Both the position numbers and the translations under genes were made by a program. This document shows, one piece after another, positions 17,979 to 27,310 of a DNA stretch of 64,000 nucleotides. The stretch is from an uncultured Flavobacteriaceae bacterium. Lineage in GTDB: Bacteria > Bacteroidota > Bacteroidia > Flavobacteriales > Flavobacteriaceae. The DNA lies in the NCBI GenBank assembly GCA_947501845.1, contig CANMXP010000007.1:87381-151380 (forward strand), given 5' to 3'. Position 1 is the stretch's first letter. Every line of letters begins with the position of its first letter. Below the pieces are notes generated by a model. That model searched no databases, was not told the origin of the DNA, and was given only the letters and a program-made list of their open reading frames with translations.

Positions 17979-19229
17979 ATGCCTTTTAAACTTTTCTCTT
18001 TTTTATCTATACTCTTAATTGCTAATTTGACTTTTAGCCAAGTAGAAGAAGTTAATCCTCCCGATTATATTAAAACAATCAATTTTAAAGGCAATACACC
18101 CGAAACACAATTGCCAATTTTAAAACTTGGCGAATATGTCGTTCTAGAATTTGATGCTTTAAATGGTGATGAAGACGATTATTATTATACCGTTGAACAC
18201 TTTAATTGTGACTGGACGCCATCGGTATTAATAAAATCTGAATTTATGGATGGTTTTGATAACCAACGCATCAGAAATTACGAAAACTCATTTAACACAT
18301 ATCAAATTTACTCGCATTATACACTCACAATCCCTAATGCACAAACCAGACGTTTGAAAGTTTCTGGGAATTACATGCTTTCTGTTTTTAATAGTGATGG
18401 TACACTTGTTTTTTCAAGAAAATTTATGATTTATGAAAACACATCCAATGTTGGTGTTCGTGTTAAACGTTCTCGCGACATTCAATTTATTGAAGAAAAA
18501 CAACGTATAGAAATTATTATTGACTCTAATACCATGCAATTCAACAACCCGATTCAAACGGTAAAAGCTGTTATTGTTCAAAATAATAATTTAAACACGG
18601 CCATTTCAAATATAAAACCGCAATTCACTATTGGCAACCAATTGATTTACAAATACGATACTGAAACTAGTTTTTGGGGAGGTAATGAGTATTTATTCTT
18701 TGAAAACAAAGATGTTCGAGCCGCAAATACGGGGGTACAGAGTATTGATTTAAAAGATCTATATCACAATTATTTATATGCAAACTACGAGAGGGCTACC
18801 AGGCCATACACCTATAATCCAGATATTAATGGCAACTACGTTATTTTAAATATTGATGCAGAAAATCCAAGTATTGAGTCTGATTATGTTTGGATGCATT
18901 TTTCGTTGCTCCCTGTAGAGTCTTTAAAAAACAAGAACATTCATGTATATGGTAATTTTAACAATTATGTTATCGATGAAAGTACTAAAATGGTTTTTGA
19001 TGAATTGCTAAACGTGTACACTAATTCTATGTTATTAAAACAAGGGTTTTATAATTATAAGTATATTGTTGTCAATAATGATAAAAGTATTGACGAAGGT
19101 GCTATTAGTGGTGACTTCTATCAAACAGAAAACAACTATAAAGTTATTGTGTATTATAAAGACTTAGGTGCGAGATACGATAAAATTATTGGCATTGGAG
19201 AAGGGAGCTCAATTAACATCTCAAACTAA
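17979..19229 (+). CDS. DUF5103 domain-containing exported protein
   Basis: A 416-residue protein with signal peptide residues 1-20 (LTFSQ). The body reads as the Bacteroidota DUF5103 family: LPILKLGEYVVLEFDAL, YYYTVEHFNCDWTPS, LKVSGNYMLSVFNSDG and a late VYGNFNNYVID block resembling a carbohydrate-binding-like early-set fold. No function is established. A TAAATTTG box at 17945-17952 lies 26 bp before the ATG and probably belongs to its promoter. Confidence 0.85.
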   Translation: MPFKLFSFLSILLIANLTFSQVEEVNPPDYIKTINFKGNTPETQLPILKLGEYVVLEFDALNGDEDDYYYTVEHFNCDWTPSVLIKSEFMDGFDNQRIRNYENSFNTYQIYSHYTLTIPNAQTRRLKVSGNYMLSVFNSDGTLVFSRKFMIYENTSNVGVRVKRSRDIQFIEEKQRIEIIIDSNTMQFNNPIQTVKAVIVQNNNLNTAISNIKPQFTIGNQLIYKYDTETSFWGGNEYLFFENKDVRAANTGVQSIDLKDLYHNYLYANYERATRPYTYNPDINGNYVILNIDAENPSIESDYVWMHFSLLPVESLKNKNIHVYGNFNNYVIDESTKMVFDELLNVYTNSMLLKQGFYNYKYIVVNNDKSIDEGAISGDFYQTENNYKVIVYYKDLGARYDKIIGIGEGSSINISN

Positions 19230-19340
19230 TAATTGTGCTTTTTAACTGTTTTTTTTACCTAAGACGTTAAAAATTACCACTAACCACTTAATATTTACTA
19301 TTTTAGCACCCAACAAATACTTTGTACACTAGTAGTCAAC

Positions 19341-19727
19341 ATGGTTCAACAAATAACAAGAGGCATAAAAATATCGGTGGTTACCACTTTTGAAGGCTCA
19401 TTTTATAAAAATTATAAAATGCAATATGCTTTTGGATATACTATTACTATTGAGAATCAAAGTAAAGACTCCGTACAACTTAATACCCGTCGTTGGGAAA
19501 TTTTAGATGCTTTAAACAATGTTGAAATAGTTTCAGGCGAAGGTGTTATTGGCAAAAAGCCCGTATTAAAACCAGGTGAGTCCCATACATATACTTCTGG
19601 GTGCTTGCTAACTTCTCCTTTTGGTGCCATGCAAGGACATTATAGCATGGTAAACTTTACAACTACCAAAAAATTTAAGGTTACTATACCTACTTTTAAG
19701 TTAAGCGCTCCATTTGCGATAAACTAA
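19341..19727 (+). CDS. apaG: ApaG domain protein
   Basis: A 128-residue DUF525/ApaG fold protein. Recognised by QYAFGYTITIENQS, QLNTRRWEILDA, VSGEGVIGKKPVLKPGESH and PFGAMQGHYSMV. Linked in enterobacteria to Co2+/Mg2+ resistance; the biochemical role is unclear. Followed by a terminator at 19845-19876. Confidence 0.95.
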   Translation: MVQQITRGIKISVVTTFEGSFYKNYKMQYAFGYTITIENQSKDSVQLNTRRWEILDALNNVEIVSGEGVIGKKPVLKPGESHTYTSGCLLTSPFGAMQGHYSMVNFTTTKKFKVTIPTFKLSAPFAIN

Positions 19728-19844
19728 TTCACTGTTGTGAGGGTACAAAACTTACAATTTACAATTACCCTTGCCACAAAATACAAACATTTATAGATTA
19801 TACGGTTTAAAATAGATTCCACTTGTAATCTGTAATCCCATACT

Positions 19845-19876
19845 AAAAGAAACAGATCATACGTTTCTTTTTTTTG
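19845..19876 (+). terminator. Terminator after apaG
   Basis: AAAAGAAAC (19845-19853), 9-nt loop, GTTTCTTTT (19863-19871), then a further T run. Confidence 0.8.
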
Positions 19877-19925
19877 TTAATTTTACATTTAATATTCTAC
19901 AAGTTTAACCTACACCAAAATCTCT

Positions 19926-20609
19926 ATGAAAAAAATTTCAACTTTTTTAATAGGCTTAATTTTTACATGTTCTTATTCTCAAATTGCAGTAATTAAAGAC
20001 AAGGATGGTTATACAAACGTTAGAAAGTCTAGTCAAAAGGATGCCAAAATAGTTTATAAACTGAAAGAAAATGAAGCTTTTTGGTACAATTACGATGATT
20101 ATCAAGAGGAAAAAAGTTGGATTCAAGTTTTTATTCCTAAAGATAAATTTTGTGTAACTTATTCAAAGGATAAGTACCTTAGAGGCTATATTCACAAATC
20201 CAGATTGTTACCCATGGAACATTTTAAAAGAGTTCTCCAAAATGAGGTACAATTAAATTATGAGCTTAAAGATTTCAATAGAGCAAATCATATTGATGAT
20301 GGTAATGGACATTTGGTTAGCAAAATTGATGGCAGAAAAATTTGGGGAACAGATGGAAGCTATCCCCAAAAAGAAATCACAAAAGTTAATTTAATTGTAA
20401 ACAACAAGGAAATCAATATTCACCAAGTTTTATATAGCGATTTATATGCATGTAACGAAAAGATTGAGGCTTATAAAAATAAAGACACATATTTTATAAT
20501 GCAAAAACACAGTGATGGAGCTGGAACTTATGAAGTTTTGTGGGTTTTAACAGAAAAAAATGGTTTAACTCAAAGGTTAGTGGAAGACATATCCCATGAA
20601 CATTTTTAA
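19926..20609 (+). CDS. Exported SH3-like domain protein
   Basis: 227 residues; signal peptide about 1-18 (CSYSQ). Residues about 20-95 look like a bacterial SH3 domain (IKDKDGYTNVRKSSQKDAKI, then GYIHKSRLLP). The remainder (ELKDFNRANHIDDG onward) is not recognised. Its stop overlaps the stop of the convergent gene at 20606-20609 (shared TTAA). Confidence 0.7.
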   Translation: MKKISTFLIGLIFTCSYSQIAVIKDKDGYTNVRKSSQKDAKIVYKLKENEAFWYNYDDYQEEKSWIQVFIPKDKFCVTYSKDKYLRGYIHKSRLLPMEHFKRVLQNEVQLNYELKDFNRANHIDDGNGHLVSKIDGRKIWGTDGSYPQKEITKVNLIVNNKEINIHQVLYSDLYACNEKIEAYKNKDTYFIMQKHSDGAGTYEVLWVLTEKNGLTQRLVEDISHEHF

Positions 20610-21613
20610 ACCAATGTAGCTTTTTTAGCTCTCTCAAATCTAAAAATCTGCTCACCTTGTTTCACATGAAAAAATTTACAATTAGAGTAGTGCACAAACT
20701 CAAAAGGTTCATCATAATTAAAAGAAATATCTTCAACCATAAAAACAGTGTCACAATCCACATTCCCATATGGCGAGATACGTCTAAAGCGATATTCTAA
20801 TTTATTTTCGGTTTCATATAATTCAAACCATGCTCCAGCAGCAATACCAGAGAGCCATTGCGCTTTTTTATGTAGACTTTCAACAGGTCGTGGTTCTAGA
20901 GTACCAACAAAAGATGGCTTATGATCTTTTAATCGATCTAAAAAACAACGGATGTTCTCACTTTTTTGAGAACCTTTGAATTCTGAAATAACACCTGTTT
21001 CAGAAACTTCAAAAGTATGATTCTCTGTATTGGCCAAAAGCACATTACCAACAGTACTAGGCGTAAACCACTTAGAGTTTTCTAATTTCTTTTTAATAGC
21101 AAGATCTGTAACCGAGGCTATCAAACTATCCGTTACAAATCGTGCACAATTGCATGCTTCTTTTTTAAACGCCGCATAATAGATAAATCCTTGTTTTTGC
21201 ATTTTGGTAATATGCGTTCGGGCTTTTTTGTAGTCAATCGCATTACAAACAGAAGCTACCAGTTTTCCATCACCATGGGTTAATTTAGGATGGGTTCCTA
21301 AAAATTCTAAAATAGCATTTAGGTTTATAATCCTATTGTTTTTAATTTCTGCTTTTATTGGAAAGGCTAACTCATTATCGGTATCCCTTCCACGCACTCT
21401 TCCATTGGGTTCAGACGTAATATAACGTCCAAAATCATGGTATTCTAAAATCCCTGTTTCTTTATCAATAAGTACCAAGGCAGCATGTCCAGCTCGCAAA
21501 TAATACTTTTTACCAACACCAAGAAATCTTAAATAAGGAGAAAACCATTCCTCAGACACCATAACTATAGTATCTGGATAAGCCAATGTTAAAATAATAC
21601 CTGTACTATTCAT
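20606..21613 (-). CDS. Conserved protein with GHAALV and NCxxFV motifs (possible permuted papain-like enzyme; DUF6695-like)
   Basis: 335 residues, no signal peptide. H43 in LRAGHAALVLID, followed by EYHDFGRY, and C156 in ACNCARFVTDSL recall the His-then-NCxxF arrangement of circularly permuted NlpC/P60 and LRAT-type enzymes; this is inference from motifs. The C-terminal third (SGIAAGAWFELYE, YRFRRISPYGNVDCDTVF) looks like a separate beta domain. Its start overlaps the upstream NRDE gene by 8 bp, so the two are translated together and probably act on related substrates. Confidence 0.6.
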   Translation of the reverse strand: MNSTGIILTLAYPDTIVMVSEEWFSPYLRFLGVGKKYYLRAGHAALVLIDKETGILEYHDFGRYITSEPNGRVRGRDTDNELAFPIKAEIKNNRIINLNAILEFLGTHPKLTHGDGKLVASVCNAIDYKKARTHITKMQKQGFIYYAAFKKEACNCARFVTDSLIASVTDLAIKKKLENSKWFTPSTVGNVLLANTENHTFEVSETGVISEFKGSQKSENIRCFLDRLKDHKPSFVGTLEPRPVESLHKKAQWLSGIAAGAWFELYETENKLEYRFRRISPYGNVDCDTVFMVEDISFNYDEPFEFVHYSNCKFFHVKQGEQIFRFERAKKATLV

Positions 21614-22331
21614 TTACAACTTCAGGAAGATTGAACGTTTTAGTTGTAGTTATTTTATTTTGAAGATCTTCATAGCGCATCTTTACAGAGTCCGTTTCTT
21701 TTATAACTTGTGTGATACTAGTAGTTTTAACAAAACCACGGTTCATTACCACTCCAAAATCTTCATTTCCTTCTCCTGCCGTCTTATGAAATTTCAATAT
21801 CGATGTTTTATCCAACTCATTTTCATCTTTAAAAGACTCAAACCAGCCTAGTCTTTCTTTTTTCATGGCTTCAGAATACAATGTGGAAGAAGACCAGATT
21901 TTCGGTTTATTGGGTAATTGTTTGAAGTGCTTGTTTTCTCCGTCCCAAACCAATTCGTAAAATTTCAAAGTAATATTCCAATCTATAATAATGATAGTAA
22001 AGGGCTCTATATCCAAGAAATTATAGGCTTCAATAGTAGGTTCTATAGCATCAGCTATCATAAAATCTTTAGCTACTACTCCTCTACTCTTTCTATAATT
22101 TAATTTACGTTCATGCAATTTAAACCCGCCATTTAGAACACAAACTATTCTGTTTTTTTCACTCAAACCAATCCATGTGCCACCAGCTACTTCATCCTTG
22201 GGGAATAAAGTTTTTACACCATTAATTATATAAAAGTCTGGTTCTATCGATATCCTTTCTGATGCTTCATCCCTATTGGAAGTTAAAACAAACCCATTAT
22301 TAGCCCTTGGAATAATTGTTACTGTACACAT
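21606..22331 (-). CDS. NRDE (TANGO2-like) family protein
   Basis: 241 residues. Begins MCTVTIIPRANNGFVLTSNR; the Cys after Met would become an N-terminal nucleophile, and SNRDE gives the family its name. GGTWIGLSEKNRIVCVLNGG and YRKSRGVVAKDFM are further family blocks. The cellular role is unknown; the family includes eukaryotic TANGO2. First gene of a two-gene unit with the NCxxFV protein. Confidence 0.85.
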   Translation of the reverse strand: MCTVTIIPRANNGFVLTSNRDEASERISIEPDFYIINGVKTLFPKDEVAGGTWIGLSEKNRIVCVLNGGFKLHERKLNYRKSRGVVAKDFMIADAIEPTIEAYNFLDIEPFTIIIIDWNITLKFYELVWDGENKHFKQLPNKPKIWSSSTLYSEAMKKERLGWFESFKDENELDKTSILKFHKTAGEGNEDFGVVMNRGFVKTTSITQVIKETDSVKMRYEDLQNKITTTKTFNLPEVVNE

Positions 22332-22409
22332 AAAACTTGTAGTCTAAATACGGTTTGGCAACTTACAAAAAATAAATAAATTTTAACTTGTTTTTAAACA
22401 TTGTTAGCA

Positions 22410-22439
22410 ATTGAAGTCATTAAATAATTCGTAAATTTG
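22410..22439 (+). promoter_or_regulatory. Predicted pruA promoter
   Basis: TTG (22411-22413), 18-bp spacer, TAAATTTG (22432-22439): fits the Bacteroidota -33/-7 consensus, with the pruA ATG 43 bp further on. Confidence 0.65.
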
Positions 22440-22482
22440 CACCTCATTTAATGAAAATTCAACAACAAAAACCGTAAAAACC

Positions 22483-24111
22483 ATGGGAAAAGGCTTTTTT
22501 AATGTACCTGTAGCTGTTAACGAACCTGTTAAAAGTTATACGCCTGGGTCTCCAGAACGAGAAGCAGTACTAAAAGCATATAACGAAATGTTTAATAGTA
22601 AAATTGACGTTCCATTATATATAAACGGAAAAGACATAGCAACTGGAAATACCAGAACGATGTCTCCTCCGCACGATCATAAACATATTGTCGGCACATA
22701 TCACTTAGCCGATAAATCACATATTGACGAAGCTATCTCTACAGCTTTGGAGGCTAGAAAAAACTGGTCTCAAATACCTTGGGAACAACGAGCTGGTATT
22801 TTCTTAAAGGCTGCCGAACTCATCGCTGGTCCATATAGAGCAAAAATAAATGCCGCAACCATGATAGCTCAATCTAAAACCATTCATCAAGCTGAAATTG
22901 ATGCGGCTTGTGAGTTTATAGATTTCCTGCGTTTCAATGTACAGTTTATGACAGACATTTACATGGAACAACCAGAAAGTACAAGTGATTCCTGGAACAG
23001 AATTGAGTACAGACCTCTTGAAGGATTTACTTATGCCGTGACACCTTTTAATTTTACTGCTATTGCTGGAAACCTACCTGCTTGTATGGCACTAATGGGC
23101 AATGTTGTGGTTTGGAAACCTAGTGATAGCCAAGTATACTCAGCCAAAGTTATTATGGATGTTTTCGAAGAAGCTGGTGTACCTCCTGGTGTTATCAACG
23201 TTGTTTTTGGTGATCCTGTAATGATAACTAATACTGTTTTGGCTAGTCCAGATTTTTCTGGCTTGCACTTTACAGGCTCTACCTTTATTTTTAAAGAACT
23301 TTGGAAACAAATAGGCAACAACATATACAACTATAAAACATATCCAAGAATTGTTGGAGAAACTGGTGGTAAAGACTTTATCGTTGCTCACAAATCGGCA
23401 AACCCCAAACAAGTCGCTACAGCTATTATACGCGGTGCTTTTGAATTTCAAGGACAAAAATGTAGTGCTGCTTCAAGAGCCTACATTCCAAAAAGTTTAT
23501 GGAGTGATGTAAAAAATCTGGTGTTAGAAGATGTAAAATCCTTTAAAATGGGATCTCCAGAAGACATGAATAACTTTATTACAGCTGTTATTCATGAAGG
23601 TTCCTTTGATAAGCTAGCAAAATATATTGATCAGGCTAAAGCAGACAGCAATGTAGAAATTATAGCTGGCGGGAATTACGACAAAAGCAAAGGTTATTTT
23701 ATAGAACCTACTGTGATTGTAACTCAAGACCCCAAATACACCACCATGTGCACCGAGTTATTTGGTCCTGTTATTACAATTTATGTTTACGAAGATGACG
23801 CTTATGCCGAAACATTAAAACTGGTAGACGAAACCAGTGAATATGCTTTAACTGGGGCTATCATTTCTAAGGATAGATATGCAGTAACCCAGGCGACTGA
23901 AGCTTTACAAAATGCTGCTGGAAATTTTTATATTAACGACAAACCTACGGGTGCAGTTGTTGGACAACAACCTTTTGGTGGTGCTAGGGCTTCTGGAACT
24001 AACGATAAAGCAGGAAGTGCACAAAATCTATTGCGTTGGGTATCGCCTAGAATGATAAAAGAAACCTTTGTAACACCTACAGATTATCGCTATCCGTTTT
24101 TGGGAGAATAA
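22483..24111 (+). CDS. pruA: L-glutamate gamma-semialdehyde (P5C) dehydrogenase
   Basis: Oxidises glutamate semialdehyde/P5C to glutamate with NAD+, the second step of proline breakdown. Aldehyde dehydrogenase superfamily, 542 residues. C327 in FEFQGQKCSAASR is the catalytic Cys and E293 in VGETGGKD the general base; VTPFNFTAIAGN and FTGST line the cofactor site. The stand-alone type, without a proline dehydrogenase domain. Own promoter and terminator indicate a single-gene unit. Confidence 0.97.
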   Translation: MGKGFFNVPVAVNEPVKSYTPGSPEREAVLKAYNEMFNSKIDVPLYINGKDIATGNTRTMSPPHDHKHIVGTYHLADKSHIDEAISTALEARKNWSQIPWEQRAGIFLKAAELIAGPYRAKINAATMIAQSKTIHQAEIDAACEFIDFLRFNVQFMTDIYMEQPESTSDSWNRIEYRPLEGFTYAVTPFNFTAIAGNLPACMALMGNVVVWKPSDSQVYSAKVIMDVFEEAGVPPGVINVVFGDPVMITNTVLASPDFSGLHFTGSTFIFKELWKQIGNNIYNYKTYPRIVGETGGKDFIVAHKSANPKQVATAIIRGAFEFQGQKCSAASRAYIPKSLWSDVKNLVLEDVKSFKMGSPEDMNNFITAVIHEGSFDKLAKYIDQAKADSNVEIIAGGNYDKSKGYFIEPTVIVTQDPKYTTMCTELFGPVITIYVYEDDAYAETLKLVDETSEYALTGAIISKDRYAVTQATEALQNAAGNFYINDKPTGAVVGQQPFGGARASGTNDKAGSAQNLLRWVSPRMIKETFVTPTDYRYPFLGE

Positions 24112-24155
24112 ATTCCTGTAAAAACAAGAATCTCATTATTGGGAAACTTATATGT

Positions 24156-24196
24156 AAAAGAGGCTGCCTTTACTTTTAGGCAGTCTCTTTTTGTTT
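24156..24196 (+). terminator. Terminator after pruA
   Basis: AAAAGAGGCTGCCT (24156-24169) pairs with AGGCAGTCTCTTTT (24178-24191) with one G-U; T tail follows. Confidence 0.92.
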
Positions 24197-24293
24197 TATA
24201 AATTTTATAATGGAGTACTTACCCTAGTAGTAATTCATTAAATTTGAAAACAAAACCTCTTTTTTAAGATAAATAAAATATTTACAACATAAA

Positions 24294-25460
24294 ATGCAAG
24301 AAACATTCAGATGGTTTGGAACAAACGATCCCGTAACGCTTTCAGATATTAAACAAACAGGAGCCACAGGCGTTGTAACAGCTTTACATCATATAGCAAA
24401 TGGCGAAATTTGGGAAATAGATGCCATACAAAAAGTTAAAAACAGCATTGAAACAGCTGGCTTGAAATGGGTTTTTATCGAAAGTATTCCCGTTCATGAA
24501 AATATCAAATTGCGTATTGATGATTATCAATACCGTATTGAAAACTATAAACAAAGCTTAAAAAACGTAGCACAATGCGGTATTAAAAATGTATGCTACA
24601 ATTTTATGCCTGTACTAGATTGGACACGCACGCATCTTTTTTGGAAATTAAATAATGGCAAAACAGCTTTACGGTTCGATAAAGTAGATATGGCTGTTTT
24701 TGAAAAATATTTTATCCAGCGAGAAGCCATTGAAAGCGCATATACACCAGATATATTAGAAAAGGCTGCCATTCGATATTCAAAAATGTCTATCGAAGAC
24801 AAACAATTACTAGAAGATAACATCTTAAAAGGATTGCCAGGCACAGTAGACGATCTAACAATTCCCGTTTTTAAAGAGATGATTGCTCAATATAAAGATG
24901 TAACGCATGCAGATTTAAAAGCGAATCTTTCTTATTTTCTAAATGAAATCATTCCTGTTGCCGAAGAACTCGGTATTAAAATGGCGATTCATCCAGACGA
25001 CCCTCCCATGGATATAATGGGACTTCCAAGAATTATAAAATCCGAAAAAGATTTAGAAGATCTGGTAAACTTTATAGACAGTCCTTTTAACGGTATTACT
25101 TTTTGTACAGGGTCATTAGGTGCTAATCCTGATAACAACCTTCCCAAGATGATTGAAAAATTTAAAAACAGAATTCATTTTCTTCATTTACGTAACGTAA
25201 AACGTGAAAATGATGGCAGTTTTTTTGAAGACAACCATTTAGATGGCTCTTCTGATATGTATGAAATTGTAAAGACTGTTTTAAAAATAGAAAAGGAACT
25301 TAACAAATCTTTACCCATGCGGCCAGACCATGGTCATCAAATGCTTGATGATTTAAACACTAATACTAGTTATCCAGGTTATTCTGCTATTGGCAGATTA
25401 AAAGGTTTAGCTGAATTAAGAGGTCTGTCACTTGGCATTTCTAAAATTAATAATATGTAG
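24294..25460 (+). CDS. uxuA: Mannonate dehydratase
   Basis: Converts D-mannonate to 2-keto-3-deoxy-D-gluconate in glucuronate catabolism. 388 residues, TIM-barrel. Family blocks: MQETFRWFGTNDPVTL, GATGVVTALHHI, VCYNFMPVLDWTRT, AIHPDDPP, TFCTGSLGA, FLHLRNV and RPDHGHQM with metal-binding Cys and His residues. Stands alone; the product would feed KDG kinase and KDPG aldolase such as those at 60.5-62.2 kb. A TAAATTTG box lies at 24239-24246. Confidence 0.97.
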   Translation: MQETFRWFGTNDPVTLSDIKQTGATGVVTALHHIANGEIWEIDAIQKVKNSIETAGLKWVFIESIPVHENIKLRIDDYQYRIENYKQSLKNVAQCGIKNVCYNFMPVLDWTRTHLFWKLNNGKTALRFDKVDMAVFEKYFIQREAIESAYTPDILEKAAIRYSKMSIEDKQLLEDNILKGLPGTVDDLTIPVFKEMIAQYKDVTHADLKANLSYFLNEIIPVAEELGIKMAIHPDDPPMDIMGLPRIIKSEKDLEDLVNFIDSPFNGITFCTGSLGANPDNNLPKMIEKFKNRIHFLHLRNVKRENDGSFFEDNHLDGSSDMYEIVKTVLKIEKELNKSLPMRPDHGHQMLDDLNTNTSYPGYSAIGRLKGLAELRGLSLGISKINNM

Positions 25461-25559
25461 AAATCAATAGTTTAAAAAAACCTATTAATTTTGAGAATAG
25501 TGTCCACCTTTCTAGTTCATCAAACGTCTTAACTATATAAACAATAAAATATTACAATT

Positions 25560-25907
25560 ATGAAAGAATTTATGATGATTTTCATTGGAGCCGATTATAC
25601 CGATCTTGGTTTATCTCCAGAAGAACTTCAAAACAGAATGGGAAAATGGTTTGCTTGGAATGACAAAATGGAAAAAGCAGGTGTCCTTCGTGGAGGCAAT
25701 GCTCTAACGCCTGCTATCCGTCGTGTAGTTGGTGAAAACAGAACAATAACAGATCTTACTTCGGCTGAAGTTAAAGAAATTGTTGGTGGCTACTACCTTG
25801 TAGAATCTACCGATTTTGATGCGGTTCAAAAAATTGCTGAAGATTATCCTGATTATGATCTTGGTGGCACTGTAGAGATTCGTGAAATCATGGTATTTGA
25901 ACGTTAA
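25560..25907 (+). CDS. YciI/DGPF-domain protein, partner of an ECF sigma factor
   Basis: A 115-residue YCII-fold protein (MKEFMMIFIGADYTDL, GKWFAWNDKMEKAGVLRGG, GYYLVESTDFDAVQKIAEDY, GTVEIREIMVF). DGPF/YciI proteins are characteristic neighbours of ECF42 sigma factors. The stop codon overlaps the start of the sigma gene (TAATG at 25905-25909), so the two are translationally coupled. Enzymatic activity is unknown. Confidence 0.92.
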   Translation: MKEFMMIFIGADYTDLGLSPEELQNRMGKWFAWNDKMEKAGVLRGGNALTPAIRRVVGENRTITDLTSAEVKEIVGGYYLVESTDFDAVQKIAEDYPDYDLGGTVEIREIMVFER

Positions 25908-27154
25908 TGGAAAAAAAACTCATAGACCATTTATTCCGCCACCATAGTGGAAAAATGGTCTCTGTTTTGACTCGAATCTTCGGGCTTTCACATCTTGAAA
26001 TTATTGAAGACGCTGTTCAGGATACTTTTATAAAAGCAAGTATTTCTTGGCGTACCAAACAACCTGACAATCCTGAAGCCTGGTTAACTCAAGCCGCCAA
26101 GAATAGAATTTTAGATATTTTTAGAAAGCTAAAAACCGAAAAAAAACACCTTCCTAATATTATTCATGGCACCAGTACTATTGCATTAAACGAACTTTTT
26201 TTAGATACTGAAATTGAAGATTCGCAACTTCGTATGATCTTTACAGCTTGTCATCCTAAATTAGATCCTAGAGATCGTATCTCATTTGCATTAAAAACAG
26301 TTTCTGGATTCAGCATCAAAGAAATATCTTCTGCTTTATTAACAAAAGAAGATAGCATAAAAAAAAGACTGACTCGTGCCCGCAAGGCCATACAGCAATC
26401 CCAACTAAAATTCCAAATCCCACAAGGCACATTATTACCTCAACGACTAGAAAGCGTTATGGAAGTGTTGTACCTTATTTTTAATGAAGGGTTTCATTCC
26501 AATAAAGAAGAAACCCTTGTACGAAAAGAATTGTGTGGAGAAGCCATGCGATTATGCAAAATGCTTCTAACACACACACACACACGTACACCAGAGGTTT
26601 ACGCTTTATTTGCTTTGATGTGTTTTCATTCCGCTCGTATTGAGACAAAAACCAATGCTAAAAATGAGCTTTTAGATTTGAAAAACCAAGATAGAAGTCA
26701 ATGGCATTTTCCCTTGATAAAATTGGGAAATGCCATGATGGATAAAGCTGTTGACACCTCATCTTTTTCTTGTTATCATTATGAAGCCGCAATTGCTGCC
26801 GAACATATACATGCTGCTCGTTTTGAGGACACAAATTGGAATAAAATACTGCACTGGTACGAGTGCCTTTATACCATTCAGCCAATGCCGATACACTTGC
26901 TAACTATGGCTGTTGTTTGTTTACAAAACAAAGATTACAAAATGTCTAAAAAATATCTTGCCCAAATCAATCCAGAGGACCTTGTACAAAGGGCATACTT
27001 GTATTATGGCACTTTATCTGATTACTATTACGCCACAAATAATCTCTCCGAAGCTATAAAACATATTGATTATGCTATAAATATGGTTAACAATAAATTT
27101 GAAAAAAGTTATCTGCAAAAAAAGAAGCTAGATTTACGATTCACTAAAAATTAA
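25907..27154 (+). CDS. ECF42-type RNA polymerase sigma factor with C-terminal helical domain
   Basis: 415 residues, much longer than a normal ECF sigma. Region 2 is at about 20-85 (IIEDAVQDTFIKAS, NPEAWLTQAAKNRILDIFRK) and region 4 at about 115-165 (GFSIKEISSALLTKEDSIKK). The linker RLESVMEVLYLIFNEGF is the typical signature of this group. A long C-terminal TPR-like domain follows (about 185-415). In studied ECF42 members this extension is needed for activity. No anti-sigma factor gene adjoins. An (AC)8 dinucleotide run at 26570-26585 lies inside the coding region (THTHTRT). Confidence 0.93.
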   Translation: MEKKLIDHLFRHHSGKMVSVLTRIFGLSHLEIIEDAVQDTFIKASISWRTKQPDNPEAWLTQAAKNRILDIFRKLKTEKKHLPNIIHGTSTIALNELFLDTEIEDSQLRMIFTACHPKLDPRDRISFALKTVSGFSIKEISSALLTKEDSIKKRLTRARKAIQQSQLKFQIPQGTLLPQRLESVMEVLYLIFNEGFHSNKEETLVRKELCGEAMRLCKMLLTHTHTRTPEVYALFALMCFHSARIETKTNAKNELLDLKNQDRSQWHFPLIKLGNAMMDKAVDTSSFSCYHYEAAIAAEHIHAARFEDTNWNKILHWYECLYTIQPMPIHLLTMAVVCLQNKDYKMSKKYLAQINPEDLVQRAYLYYGTLSDYYYATNNLSEAIKHIDYAINMVNNKFEKSYLQKKKLDLRFTKN

Positions 27155-27310
27155 TCTTTATACTTTGTAAAGCAGCGTAGCTCAATCTGCTCTATTATCA
27201 TCTTATCACTAAACCAATTATTAATACTTAAAAAATAAAACCTAACGTTATATATAAAATATTGCTAACTTTATTGATTGGAACAGTACCCTAAAAGACT
27301 TGCATATAGC

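Noticed and set aside
27155..27310. tRNA-like sequence (AAGCAGCGTAGCTCAATCTGC) upstream of the TPR gene
   Set aside because: GTAGCTCAA resembles a D-arm, but no T-arm (GTTCGA) or acceptor stem could be folded.
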